Shown here piece after piece: positions 27,208-36,757 of a stretch of 64,000 nt of DNA. A program made the position numbers and the translations under genes. The first letter of the stretch is position 1, and every line of letters begins with the position of its first letter. Location of the stretch: NCBI RefSeq assembly GCF_033954455.1, contig NZ_CP121473.1, positions 2,280,501 to 2,344,500 of the forward strand, written 5' to 3'. This stretch comes from Thiorhodovibrio litoralis. GTDB taxonomy: Bacteria > Pseudomonadota > Gammaproteobacteria > Chromatiales > Chromatiaceae. A model generated the notes under the pieces. The model was given only the letters and a program-made list of their open reading frames with translations, searched no databases and was not told the origin of the DNA.

Positions 27208-28465
27208 CGCCAGCCTGTCAGAATTGTGACAGCGCCGCGCGCAAGCGGCGAGGAAATCGCTCGATCCTGAGTTCGCGCCAGCCGCCAGAGTGACCATCAA
27301 CTCCGCTGGGTTGCGAATCGACAGTGCCGGAAACATGGCACTCTTTGGCTCCCAGCCGTGGGCCGCGCCGCTTCATCAAAACGTCACTTAGGTTTGGTTA
27401 CTTGGAAGGATCGCCAAGGACACCCGGGTCGATTGGTCACTCACGCCGACCCCGCATGCGGGGGCGCTTGCGCGCTGATCTGTCGTCGGGCGCGCTTTGA
27501 TCGAGAGGCGCGAAAGCTGTGCGCCAATTCGCGGCCAAGAAGGCTGTTCTTGCATGGATCTTGCAGGATCAAGACCATGGCTCGTCCCCTTTGGCATTAC
27601 ATGGTCTGGTATCGCTCGGCCGCCACGGTGCGGCCGGACAATCATTTCTTGCCGCTGCCGGTGACCTTCTACGCAGCGGCGCATTCCGCGCCCTTGCCAT
27701 CTTGCCGGGAACAAGTGGCTTCGCTGGCGACGACTCACGGGGTTGACCAAGAAAAACAAAGCCCCGTGCGTTAAGTCTCGAACGACGCCAGCCTGAGGTT
27801 CTTCGCGGACTTCAAGATGATCCAAAAATGAATCATTTTTAAATACAATGCCTTATCGAGATAAGCAACGATAGGGGCTCTGCGCTCGATCTGATGTTTC
27901 CAACGTGCGTCACGCTTGTCGCGTGCGGCTAGTTAAAGGGCGCGTCGCCCATCCCCCGGCGATGCCCACGGCGAAATCGTGGCCATCCTTGAGTGCCTTC
28001 GTTGCAGACGATAGCTTGGTCCGTTCTCCGAACGGCAGGCTTCCCGACTCCTTCGCCGGCCTGATCGAACCATGGCCGAGGGATTGGGTAGCCATCGACG
28101 ACCCAGTCACCGTCAGCCTGCAAGTGACATCGGAATGAGCCGTGCCCAGGATTGAGACGCCGAGTTGAAGGGGAACGGCGAAACCGTACCCCTTCGATTC
28201 CCGGCCCACGTCAGAGCATCCTTGAGCCGTCCAGTCGGCCTGTTGCAGCCTCGGTATCCACTCGCCAAATGGATGCAGACAGACCGTACATCCCCCAATG
28301 GGGGATGTACGAAAGGTTTTCTCCTAGCAATCCTGAACCAGAAAAGAACGCCTAAGTGCAAGATCCTCGGTCACGATCAAGGCGATACGGCTCGTGTGGA
28401 ACCGTCAGGAGCAAGCGTCCGGCAAGATCAAGCGCTCCACTGACGCCTGCCAGCCCCCTGATTTA
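27208..28465. other. 1.26-kb region without a convincing gene
   Basis: Several overlapping frames exist on both strands but none has a recognisable domain, good ribosome site or consistent codon use. The only clear structure is a hairpin at 28286-28310. TGTCA-N6-TGACA at 27220-27235 is a short dyad after the Rha gene. This likely marks the decayed right edge of the integrated element. Confidence 0.45.
28286..28310. repeat. Perfect 11-bp stem hairpin
   Basis: GTACATCCCCC and GGGGGATGTAC are perfect complements around a three-base loop (AAT). A T-rich stretch (GGTTTTCTCC) lies a few bases to the right. It is 150 bases beyond the 3' end of the peptide transporter gene and could be a terminator or a small mobile palindrome. 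Confidence 0.6.
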
Positions 28466-30019
28466 TCAGCCTCGCACCGCCAACCTTCGCGCCTCCTCGA
28501 TATCCTGCATCTGCCGCCTGGTCCAGGGAACCAAGGCGAAGAGTACCAGCGCGATACCCAGCGTCAGCACCGCATTGATCAGATAGGATTCCGCCGGCGA
28601 GCGCCCATGGGTGAGCTGAATGATCTGCCCGGCCAGTCCTTGCCCAACCGCCGAGGTCAAAAACCACAGACTCATCACCTGGCTGGCGAAATGCGCTGGG
28701 GCCAGGGTTGTCGTGGCTGAAAGTCCCACCGGTGAGAGCATCAACTCCGCCACCGTTTGCAGCACAAAGACCCCGGCGAGCATCCAGAAGGCAGCCTTCA
28801 CCGGCCCATCGGCCGGGTAAGTCGCAAACAGCCAGGACATGATGGCCGCCGAAAGCCCGATCAGCAGCACCGCGCTGGCAAACTTAAATGGCGTCGAAGG
28901 AAACCGCCCGGCGCGTCGGGTGAACAACCAGCCAAACAGCGGTGCCAGAATGACGATACTGATCGGATTGACGGTCTGATACCACTCCGGGTCGATGCGG
29001 AAAGCACCCACCGACAGTTCAGTGTTGGCCTCGGCAAAGAGGGCCATGTAACCGGCCGCTTGCTCGAACACCATCCAGAACAGACAGGCGCCAATGAACA
29101 GTGGCAGATAGGCGCGCACATGGCGCCGGTCACTGGCGCTGGAGCGCGGATGCCTCAGCATGGCGCGGAAATAGACCGCTGAGGCCAACAACGCCAGCGC
29201 AAAGACCGCATCATTGACCCGCGCCGGCTGGGCGCTCGCCTCCCAACCGCGCAGCACTCCAGTCAGCAGATAGAGCAACCCAATGCCGCCGAGCAGTCCC
29301 ACCACCTGCCAGGGTAGCCGCCGGCGCGCGTCCGGGCTGAGCGGATTGGGAACCGCATCGCCCGCGCCATGCAGGGTGCGGGTAAAACCGATATAGACCG
29401 ACAATGCCACCGCCATCCCAGCCGCCGCGGCGGCAAAGCCGGCATGGAAGCCCCAGCGCTGCTTGAGAAAGGCCACTACGAAAGGCGCCAGTAAAGCCCC
29501 AAGGTTGATGGCCAGATAAAACAGCTGAAAGCCGCCGTCGCGACGAGGGTCGGACGGCGCATAAAGCGCACCGACCATGGTCGAAATATTCGGCTTCAGC
29601 AGCCCGCTGCCGAGCGCGATCAAGGCGAGTCCCGACCAGGAGAACGCCGGAATGCCCGGCACCGCCATGCATAGATGCCCGGCCATGATGACCATGCCGC
29701 CATAGAGCGTCGTGCTACGCGCGCCGAGCAAGCGATCTGCTAGAAAGCCGCCCACCACCGAAAGCAAATAGACGGAGGCGCCATAGGTGGCCACCACCAC
29801 GGCTGCCGTCGCCTCATGCAGTCCAAGCCCGCCCTCGGCGATGGTGGCATAGAGGTAGTAGGCCAGAATGGCCCGCATGCCGTAGTAGGAAAAGCGCTCC
29901 CACAACTCGACATTGAACAGCATCGCCAGCCCGCTCGGATGGCCGAGAAAGCGGCGGTTGTCGCCGGCGGCGAGGGAGCGTTCGGCCGGCGTGGGGGAGG
30001 GCGGTTGCAGGTCGGTCAT
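28466..30019 (-). CDS. POT family proton-dependent oligopeptide transporter
   Basis: A 517-residue membrane protein with about 14 hydrophobic segments. The PTR2 signatures are present: FNVELWERFSYYGMRAILAY in helix 1 with the ExxER-type motif, and GGFQLFYLAINLGALLAPFV in helix 5. It moves di- or tripeptides inward with protons across the inner membrane. Alone on its strand; divergent from the DUF2499 gene, 120 bases apart. Confidence 0.9.
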   Translation of the reverse strand: MTDLQPPSPTPAERSLAAGDNRRFLGHPSGLAMLFNVELWERFSYYGMRAILAYYLYATIAEGGLGLHEATAAVVVATYGASVYLLSVVGGFLADRLLGARSTTLYGGMVIMAGHLCMAVPGIPAFSWSGLALIALGSGLLKPNISTMVGALYAPSDPRRDGGFQLFYLAINLGALLAPFVVAFLKQRWGFHAGFAAAAAGMAVALSVYIGFTRTLHGAGDAVPNPLSPDARRRLPWQVVGLLGGIGLLYLLTGVLRGWEASAQPARVNDAVFALALLASAVYFRAMLRHPRSSASDRRHVRAYLPLFIGACLFWMVFEQAAGYMALFAEANTELSVGAFRIDPEWYQTVNPISIVILAPLFGWLFTRRAGRFPSTPFKFASAVLLIGLSAAIMSWLFATYPADGPVKAAFWMLAGVFVLQTVAELMLSPVGLSATTTLAPAHFASQVMSLWFLTSAVGQGLAGQIIQLTHGRSPAESYLINAVLTLGIALVLFALVPWTRRQMQDIEEARRLAVRG

Positions 30020-30139
30020 GGAATCAGGCGTGCTCGGATCAAAAGGGTGCCATCCGCCAATCGTATGCTGATGGATCCATCCGGCGTGCTATGCAGGTGC
30101 TAGACTGGCGGGTCTGATCCGCGACCATAATGCGCAATC

Positions 30140-30883
30140 ATGCTGCTGTCACTGCCAACAGCCATCATTCATCTGCTAACGGTCAGCGAATGGCTGGCGG
30201 CCATTTTGCTTCTGCGTCGGTATGCCGTCGTGGCGGGTTTTCCGCGGCTGAAGGTCTTCGCCCATGCCATGCTGCCGCACCTGGTGGCGGGTCTCTTGGT
30301 GCTGAGTTTCCATGCCAGCGGTGACCGCGTCCAGTGGCTGCTGGAAGGATCGCGACTCATGACCTTCCTGGGCAGCCTCTCGCTCCTTTGCGCGACCCTG
30401 CTGATGCTGCGCACCCAGCGCGTCTCCCCCCTTTGGTTCGCGGGCGCGCTGCTGGCGTTGGGGCTGGCCTGGGGTTTGAGCCGGCTGTGGGTCGCGGATG
30501 GCCTGTCCGCTTTGCTCCCCGGTGCGAATCTGGCGTATCTCGGCTTTCTGGTGTTGCTCTTGGTGGTGCATCACCAAAGTCCCAGTCTGTTCTCGTCTTG
30601 GAGCATCGCGGGATTCTGGTTTCTGCTGGTTTTCGTCGCCGGGGCGATTGTCGCCACGTGGGTGGCGACCGTTCAACTTGGCCTGCCGAGCCTCGCCCAT
30701 GCCGATGCGCTCCATGGCGCGAGTGAAAGCCTGCTGTCCGTCAGTAATTTTCTGATCGCGTTCGGCGCTTATCGGCGTTTGCGGTTGGCAAAACCTCAGT
30801 CCGCGATCAAGGCTGGACCGTCCGCGCTTGACGCATCAGCTCCGGTAATTGACCTGCCATCGAATCAGTCCACAATCCCATGA
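30140..30883 (+). CDS. Membrane protein with fused DUF2499 and DUF3593 domains
   Basis: A 247-residue protein with about seven hydrophobic helices. Residues 1-90 resemble DUF2499 (SLPTAIIHLLTVSEWLAAI, then FAHAMLPHLVAGLLVLSFH). Residues about 125-220 resemble DUF3593 (NLAYLGFLVLLLVVHHQSP, then ADALHGASESLLSVSNFLIA). As far as I recall, cyanobacteria and plastid lineages encode these as separate, often adjacent, proteins (Ycf49 type). Function is unknown, with a thylakoid/photosynthetic association suggested by distribution. The 3' end overlaps the next gene by ATGA. Confidence 0.68.
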   Translation: MLLSLPTAIIHLLTVSEWLAAILLLRRYAVVAGFPRLKVFAHAMLPHLVAGLLVLSFHASGDRVQWLLEGSRLMTFLGSLSLLCATLLMLRTQRVSPLWFAGALLALGLAWGLSRLWVADGLSALLPGANLAYLGFLVLLLVVHHQSPSLFSSWSIAGFWFLLVFVAGAIVATWVATVQLGLPSLAHADALHGASESLLSVSNFLIAFGAYRRLRLAKPQSAIKAGPSALDASAPVIDLPSNQSTIP

Positions 30884-32385
30884 CGCGCCCGTTTATTATT
30901 GTCCTGGCGGTTGCGATGCTGCTCGCGCCGACACTCTCCCGAGCCGGCGAGGCGCTGCCGCTGACTCTGCTGCACTTCAACGACTTTCACGGTCAGCTCG
31001 ATCCGGTGGAAGATCAAGGGGACTCGTCGACCAAGGGTCAGCACCTGGGCGGGATCGCCCGACTCGCCGGGCTGGTGGACTCCATCCGCAAAGAAGATCC
31101 AACCCGGCCGGTGGTGCTGCTCTTCGGTGGTGATCTCCTTCAGGGCACCGTCACCTCGACGGTTTTTCTTGGCCTCCCGGATATCCAGATTCTGACCGAG
31201 ATCGGCGTGGATGCCGCTGTGATGGGCAATCATGAGCTGGATTACGGCCAAGCCGTCTTCCGCCAGATTCTCGCCACCGCCGGCTTTCCCATCCTGGCCG
31301 CCAACCTTGAGGTCACGCCGATTCCCTTTCCAACGCCGGCGACCCTGATCCTGCATCCGCCGAATGGCCCGCGTATCGGCATCCTCGGCCTGGTCACCGA
31401 GGAACTGACCACCACCACCCATCCACGCAACACCAGCGGAATTGCCATGCGATCCGCCGAAGAGATCGCCGCCGGCTGGGTGCCGTGGCTGCGCGCGCGC
31501 TCGGATCTCGTCGTGGTCCTGTCGCACCTAGGGCTTGCCGCCGACCACCAACTTGCCCGAACCGTTCCGGGAATCGATCTGATCGTTGGCGGGCATAATC
31601 ATCGCCTGCTCAAACAGCCGGAAATCGAACAAGGCGTCGCGATCCTCCAAGCCGGCGCGCGCGGACAATATCTGGGGCGTCTCGATCTGGTGGTTCAAGA
31701 CGGACAGATCGACATCCAGGGCTACCAAGCCATCCCGGTCGACGACCGCGCCCCCGAGGACGCATCCGTCGCCGCGCGGGTTGCCGAGCTGAACGCGCGT
31801 CTCGCCGAAGAGATCGAGGTGGTCGTTGGCCACAACGCGCGCCGGCTCGACGCCAGCCGCGCGGTCATCCGCCGCAGCGAAAGCAACTTCGGCGACTGGG
31901 TGGGCGATCTGGCCCGCGCCCAGACCGGGGCCGATGTGGCCTTGTTCAACGCCGGCACCTTCCGCGCCAGCTTGCCGGCCGGAGAGGTGCGGCTGCGCGA
32001 TCTCCACCAGGCCTTTCCATTCGGGAACGAACTGGTCACCGCCACCATCAGCGGAGCCAGGCTCCAGCAGGTGCTGAACCGTTCCGCCGCCCTCGACCCG
32101 CGGGATGACCCCGGCGGCTTTCTCCAGGTCTCCGGCGTGCGCCTGGTGATCGCGGACGGCATTGCCCAAGACATCCAGATCGGCGGCAAGCCGCTGGACA
32201 GAGACGCCGACTACCGGCTGGTGATGCCGGATTTCCTGGCCGCTGGTGGCGACGGCTATGCCGAACTCAAGGACTTACCGGATGCGACGGAGACCGGGCT
32301 TCTCATTTTGGATCTGGTGACCGATGCCTTTCGCCAGCAAGGTCAGGTGGATGTTGGGATCGACGGGCGATTAGTGCGCCGCTGA
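30880..32385 (+). CDS. Periplasmic 5'-nucleotidase / metallophosphoesterase (UshA-like)
   Basis: A 501-residue exported enzyme with signal peptide (VLAVAMLLAPTLSRAGEA). The metallophosphatase domain has all dimetal motifs: LLHFNDFHGQLD, LLFGGDLLQGT, AVMGNHELDYG, LSHLGLAAD and IVGGHNHRL. The C-terminal substrate domain has ESNFGDWVGDLARAQTGAD, LFNAGTFRASL and AAGGDGY. Expected to hydrolyse extracellular nucleotides or nucleotide sugars. Coupled by overlap to the membrane protein upstream. Confidence 0.88.
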   Translation: MTRPFIIVLAVAMLLAPTLSRAGEALPLTLLHFNDFHGQLDPVEDQGDSSTKGQHLGGIARLAGLVDSIRKEDPTRPVVLLFGGDLLQGTVTSTVFLGLPDIQILTEIGVDAAVMGNHELDYGQAVFRQILATAGFPILAANLEVTPIPFPTPATLILHPPNGPRIGILGLVTEELTTTTHPRNTSGIAMRSAEEIAAGWVPWLRARSDLVVVLSHLGLAADHQLARTVPGIDLIVGGHNHRLLKQPEIEQGVAILQAGARGQYLGRLDLVVQDGQIDIQGYQAIPVDDRAPEDASVAARVAELNARLAEEIEVVVGHNARRLDASRAVIRRSESNFGDWVGDLARAQTGADVALFNAGTFRASLPAGEVRLRDLHQAFPFGNELVTATISGARLQQVLNRSAALDPRDDPGGFLQVSGVRLVIADGIAQDIQIGGKPLDRDADYRLVMPDFLAAGGDGYAELKDLPDATETGLLILDLVTDAFRQQGQVDVGIDGRLVRR

Positions 32386-32932
32386 AGCGCCCCTGGAATG
32401 CCTGAGTTCCGTCAAATGTTCCCGATGCTTCGCCGCTTGCGAGGCGAAGGCATCGGGTCTAGACTTTCACATTCGCGGATGCTCCAGGCAACCGTTTCCA
32501 TCATGCTCCGCTGTCAGGATAACGCCTTGCGTCCCACCATGCTCACCGTCGCGATCACATCCACCGCTGCCGATTCCCAATCAGGCGGCCCGGTGGTTCT
32601 GCGCGCGCGTGATTGTGCAGGCGCGTTCCCCGCCCATCAACGCCATACATCACCGCGCCGCTGTCACCTCAACCGCCGACCCTGCGGCAAAACACCAGCG
32701 CGCACGTGCTGATCGCCTGACCGGTCACCCCGTCAGTCGATCTGGCGGGGTTGAGCAACACCGGAGTGTCCAGGCTTCCCTCCCGAAACCACCTGTTCGC
32801 AACGCCATCCCCGCCGTGGTTTGGCTGCCTTGGCCCATTCATGGTCAATGGCGGTTCGATCATCTCGGCGTCCATCTTGTTCCAAGATGCGCCGGATCAA
32901 CCAGGCCGCTCACAGGCGGCGAGGAGGACAAC
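32386..32932. other. Intergenic region before rtcB
   Basis: About 550 bases containing only a hairpin at 32421-32457 and, at its right end, a strong ribosome site (GAGGAGGA) for rtcB. Short frames present have no recognisable content. Confidence 0.4.
32421..32457. terminator. Stem-loop after the 5'-nucleotidase gene
   Basis: CCCGATGCTTCGCC pairs with GGCGAAGGCATCGGG with one bulged G and an eight-base loop, 36 bases after the stop. No T run follows, so it may be a transcript-stabilising or repeated palindrome and not a full intrinsic terminator. Confidence 0.5.
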
Positions 32933-34129
32933 ATGCCCATTCGGAAGGTCTTCACTGAGGGCGCCAAGCCCGTCAAGGTCTGGACCGACGATATCGATGC
33001 GCGCTCACAAGCACAGCTCGTCAATATCTCGACCCTGCCGTTCATCCACAAGCATGTCGCCGCCATGCCTGACGTGCATCTGGGCATTGGCGCTACCATC
33101 GGCAGCGTCATCGCGACCGACAAGGCCATTATCCCGGCCGCTGTCGGTGTCGATATCGGCTGCGGCATGGCCGCCGCGCGCACCTCGCTGACCGCCGAGC
33201 AGATCGACGAGAAGGCGCTGAAAAAGCTCTTCGACCAGATCAGCCGCGATGTCCCGGTCGGGCGCGCGCAGCACAAGGACGACCGCGCGCTGACCGACGC
33301 CGCCGCGCCCTTCGCCGCGCCGCTCAAGGCGATGACCGACAAACACCCGCAATTGCTCAAGGCGTTCGGGCGCTTCTCCAACTGGGTCAACCAGATCGGC
33401 ACCCTGGGTGGGGGCAATCACTTCATCGAGGTCTGTCTGGACGAGTCCAACCGCGTCTGGGTGATGCTGCATTCTGGCAGTCGCGGGATTGGCAACGCCA
33501 TCGGCCATTACTTCATCGAGCTGGCCCGCCGCGACATGGAGCGCTGGATGATTCAGCTGCCGGACCGGGACCTGGCCTATCTGCCCGAGGGCACCGAACA
33601 TTTCGATGACTATGTCGAGGCCGTGTCCTGGGCGCAATCCTATGCGCGGGAGAATCGCGATCAGATGATGCGCCTGGTTTTAGCTGCACTTGCGCGGCAT
33701 CTGCCGGAGTTCAGCGTCACCGAGGAAGTGGTCAACTGCCACCACAACTATGTGGATCGCGAGAACCACTTCGGCGCCAATGTCTGGGTCACCCGCAAGG
33801 GCGCCATCCGCGCCCGCGAAGGTGATCTTGGCATCATCCCCGGCAGCATGGGCGCGAAAAGTTACATCGTGCGCGGCAAGGGCAACCCCGAGAGCTTCTG
33901 CTCCTGCGCCCACGGCGCGGGGCGGCGGATGAGCCGGACCGCTGCCGAAAAGCAGTTCAAGCCAGCCGACCTGGTCGCGCAGACCCAGGGTGTGATGTGT
34001 CGCAAGGACAAAGGGGTGCTCGATGAAATCCCTGGCGCCTACAAGGACATCGACCAGGTGATGGCCAACCAGAGCGACCTGGTCGAGGTGGTGCATACCT
34101 TGAAGCAGCTGGTGTGCGTGAAGGGATGA
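32933..34129 (+). CDS. rtcB: RNA-splicing ligase RtcB
   Basis: A 398-residue RNA ligase joining 2',3'-cyclic phosphate (or 3'-phosphate) and 5'-OH ends with GTP and Mn. Metal and guanylylation residues are visible: AMPDVHLGIGATIGSVIA, GVDIGCGM with the key Cys, LGGGNHFIEV, NCHHNYV, GSMGAKSYIVRG and CAHGAGRRMSR, whose His takes GMP. AGGAGGA precedes the ATG at 32933. There is no archease or PrfH gene next to it. Confidence 0.92.
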   Translation: MPIRKVFTEGAKPVKVWTDDIDARSQAQLVNISTLPFIHKHVAAMPDVHLGIGATIGSVIATDKAIIPAAVGVDIGCGMAAARTSLTAEQIDEKALKKLFDQISRDVPVGRAQHKDDRALTDAAAPFAAPLKAMTDKHPQLLKAFGRFSNWVNQIGTLGGGNHFIEVCLDESNRVWVMLHSGSRGIGNAIGHYFIELARRDMERWMIQLPDRDLAYLPEGTEHFDDYVEAVSWAQSYARENRDQMMRLVLAALARHLPEFSVTEEVVNCHHNYVDRENHFGANVWVTRKGAIRAREGDLGIIPGSMGAKSYIVRGKGNPESFCSCAHGAGRRMSRTAAEKQFKPADLVAQTQGVMCRKDKGVLDEIPGAYKDIDQVMANQSDLVEVVHTLKQLVCVKG

Positions 34130-34158
34130 GCCAAGCAAGGCGGTGAGGTGGATGGGGG

Positions 34159-34422
34159 TCAATCGCCGCCGCCATCGCCCCCGTCACCACCGCCGTCGAA
34201 CCAATCCCCACCATCGCCGCCGAATCCGTCGCCAGCTCCCGGCCCCAAGCGGGAGACGAGCTTGACCAGCAGCACAAGGATGGCTATTCCGAACAGAATT
34301 GGACAGAGGGCGCCCCTGAGCCAATCACTGGAAAACAGATCCATGCAGTGAAAGGACCAGGCGGCGATGACAAGCCAGAGGATAACCGCCATGATTGCTT
34401 CCCGATGTCGACGAGACGCCAT
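34159..34422 (-). CDS. Small membrane protein with Gly/Asp repeat tail
   Basis: An 87-residue protein with two hydrophobic helices (VILWLVIAAWSFHCMDLF and CPILFGIAILVLLVKLV) and a tail of about 25 residues made almost only of Gly and Asp (GDGGDWFDGGGDGGDGGGD). Tails like this occur in small envelope proteins but have no defined role; the acid content could bind metal. A second start 10 codons in (MAVILW) is possible. It is convergent with rtcB. Codon use is normal for the window. Confidence 0.55.
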   Translation of the reverse strand: MASRRHREAIMAVILWLVIAAWSFHCMDLFSSDWLRGALCPILFGIAILVLLVKLVSRLGPGAGDGFGGDGGDWFDGGGDGGDGGGD

Positions 34423-34463
34423 CAGCGCCGCTGTCTCGCGGACCTTAGCTGTTGAGGATAAAC

Positions 34464-34949
34464 GTGAAAATCATTCTTCTGGGTAATGCCGGTTCCGGCA
34501 AGAGCACCTTCTCTAGGAGGTTGCGCGCCCGCGAGCCGGCCGCTTGTCTGTCGCTCGATACCGTCGCCTTCGCGGATGGCCCGACACGGCGTCCGCTTGC
34601 GGACAGCATCGCCGCCGTGCGGCAGTTTATCGCCACGCATGAGAGCTGGATCATCGAAGGCTGCTACTCCGATATTCTCGAGCCGATCCTGGCAGAATGC
34701 GAGGAACTGATCTTCCTCAACCCCGACATCGAGGTCTGTGTCGCGCATTGTCGCGCACGCCCGTGGGAACCAGAGAAATTTCCCTCTCCAGAGGCGCAGA
34801 ACGCGAACCTGGACAACTTGATCGACTGGGTTCGCGCCTATGAGACCCGGGAGGATGAGTATGGACTCGCGCGGCATCGGCAGCTGTACAACAGCTTTCG
34901 CGGCAAGAAGCGCGAGTTCCAGAATCCTGCCGACTACGTCGGTGTTTAA
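34464..34949 (+). CDS. Small P-loop kinase-like protein
   Basis: A 161-residue nucleoside/adenylate-kinase-like protein with a Walker A loop at the very start (LLGNAGSGKSTFSRRL), then LSLDTVAF, WIIEGCYSDILEP and FLNPDIEVCVAHCRARPWEP, as in small 'topology modulation'/FlaR-type P-loop proteins. GTG at 34464 is chosen because GAGGA lies five bases upstream. Substrate unknown. A distant relative is encoded at 38264-38863. Confidence 0.7.
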   Translation: MKIILLGNAGSGKSTFSRRLRAREPAACLSLDTVAFADGPTRRPLADSIAAVRQFIATHESWIIEGCYSDILEPILAECEELIFLNPDIEVCVAHCRARPWEPEKFPSPEAQNANLDNLIDWVRAYETREDEYGLARHRQLYNSFRGKKREFQNPADYVGV

Positions 34950-35565
34950 GTGCCGCGTGCTTGAGCGCATTCGAGCGACACACCACTGCGTGACCCCAGA
35001 CCGAGCATCCCAAAATACCAACTGACAGCCTGACCACGCAGTTGAACAGGCGAGGGGAACGGTCTGCGAAAATAGCATCACCGTTTTGCGCTTGAGCGAA
35101 GGGTTGAAGACCCGATTGGAGGATTGATCTTTGGCCCTAAAGCAGCCTGCTCGCGTTATCTCCGAGGGGCCTTTCTACTAGGTGGTAGGTCAGTTGCGAC
35201 CCAAACCGGCCATAACGCAACAAAGAATCCGAACTGAACTGTGGCGAGGCGGATTCAGCGTCCCGGCGTGGAGCAATGATGAGTGTTATCCGTGCCCTGA
35301 TGCTGAACACTTCAGCGTCGGAGACTCCCGCATCAACATCCGTTCAGGTCAAACCCATCGCGAGTGGTGGCCTGCCAGCTTGGTTGCTGATCATGACGAT
35401 AGAGCGGCAATAACAGTCGGCCGACGATGATGCCGAGATAGCCTCACACGCGTCTGTTCGAGACTGCTCTTTGCGATCAGAATCATGGGTCACCCGGTTG
35501 CGGCCAGGCGCCTATCCTGGTTGCTATGAAGAGACCGCATAGTAACGTCGGTTTCTCCAAATAAT
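34950..35565. other. Intergenic region, nothing recognised
   Basis: About 600 bases between the P-loop kinase and the end of the AraC-type gene. No frame with a recognisable domain or good start was found; composition is less GC-rich than average. Confidence 0.4.
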
Positions 35566-36585
35566 TCAGGTCCCTGCGGGAGTCGTGCGCGCGCCGAATC
35601 GATAGGAGCGCGGCGTCTGGCCTGCCCAGCGCTTGAACGCCCTGGTGAAACCGCTTTGGTCGGCGAAACCCGTCAGGAAGGCGACTTCGGCAAGACTATA
35701 GTCGGTTTCCGCGAGCAACCGTTGGGCAAGATCCTTGCGAGCCATGTCGACCACACCCTGAAACGAATGGCCCTGCTCAGAAAGCCGTCTCTGCAGCGTT
35801 CGCGCACTCATCGCGAGTTCCGAGGCGATGGAAGACACTGTGGGCACACCCTCACTGAGTAGATTCGCAACGGCGCGCCGTACCCGAAGTTCGAGGTGAC
35901 TCTCTTGGGTTAGCGACGCCAGTTGCTGCTCGAGATGGCGATCAAAGAACCCCACGATCGTCTCGTCACCGAGTCGATTTGGCGCATCAAGACTCTCTTT
36001 ACTGACTAAGAGGGCATCGCGCCTGGATTCAAAGTAAACAGGGCACCCAAAATGTGCTTCATAAACCGAGATATCTCCTCTCGGTACGTGCTTGAAATGG
36101 ACCGCCAGAGGCACGAAGGCCCTTGAGCTCACTTCTCTGCTAATCGTGTCGACGGCCGACAGGCTCGCTTCGTTCGACAGCAGCATGCCTAGCCGGCCAT
36201 CGCCAGCCTTATCAAGGTTAAAGAACAGACCGTCGCAGGTGCTCTCAAGCGAGTAGGTCTCTGCAGCCCCAAGAACATGGCCATACCGTTCTGCTCTCAC
36301 GAAGGAGCCACGCAGATTTGGCGCGGATTTCCAGGCGAGACCAAAGGCGCCGTAATCGTCGCTGCGCATGGCCGCACCGATGCGGAGGGGGAGCGCGAGA
36401 CCATTTGGATCCCGGTGGGCCAGTGCGGCAAAGAAATCGTAGTACTCAGCCGACGACACCATGCGGGTCGGATCGATCGGTCCCTCAGGGTCAAGGCCAA
36501 ACTGTTTGACAAGGTCCGCGGTGTCAACACCGGGGCTCGCCTGGCCGACGACCTTGTAGACATAGAGAGAGGTGAGCTGGCTCAT
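35566..36585 (-). CDS. AraC family transcriptional regulator
   Basis: A 339-residue regulator. Residues about 25-205 match the Arabinose_bd-type ligand domain (PF12625) and the end carries two helix-turn-helix motifs (VSSIASELAMSARTLQRRLS, then SLAEVAFLTGFADQSGFTRA, FKRWAGQTPRSYR). Divergent from an NAD(P)-binding protein gene with a 172-base gap, so it probably controls the 36758-38198 pair. No operator could be defined. Confidence 0.87.
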   Translation of the reverse strand: MSQLTSLYVYKVVGQASPGVDTADLVKQFGLDPEGPIDPTRMVSSAEYYDFFAALAHRDPNGLALPLRIGAAMRSDDYGAFGLAWKSAPNLRGSFVRAERYGHVLGAAETYSLESTCDGLFFNLDKAGDGRLGMLLSNEASLSAVDTISREVSSRAFVPLAVHFKHVPRGDISVYEAHFGCPVYFESRRDALLVSKESLDAPNRLGDETIVGFFDRHLEQQLASLTQESHLELRVRRAVANLLSEGVPTVSSIASELAMSARTLQRRLSEQGHSFQGVVDMARKDLAQRLLAETDYSLAEVAFLTGFADQSGFTRAFKRWAGQTPRSYRFGARTTPAGT

Positions 36586-36757
36586 TCGAAAACCCCGACG
36601 AAGAGAGACAAGAGATTCGTGTCCGACGCTTCAGAACAGATGGCGCAAAATCCGACTTGGCGCACCTGGCCAAAATTTTGGCAGTACCGGCAAAGAACCA
36701 AATCCTCTGGTTCAAGATCATGTGCTCTCACGTTCACCAACCTCTGGGAGTAATGAC

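Noticed and set aside
27388-27825. 145-codon reverse frame after the Rha gene
   Set aside because: Composition is His/Arg/Gln-rich with no domain; both strands are equally open, as expected by chance in GC-rich DNA.
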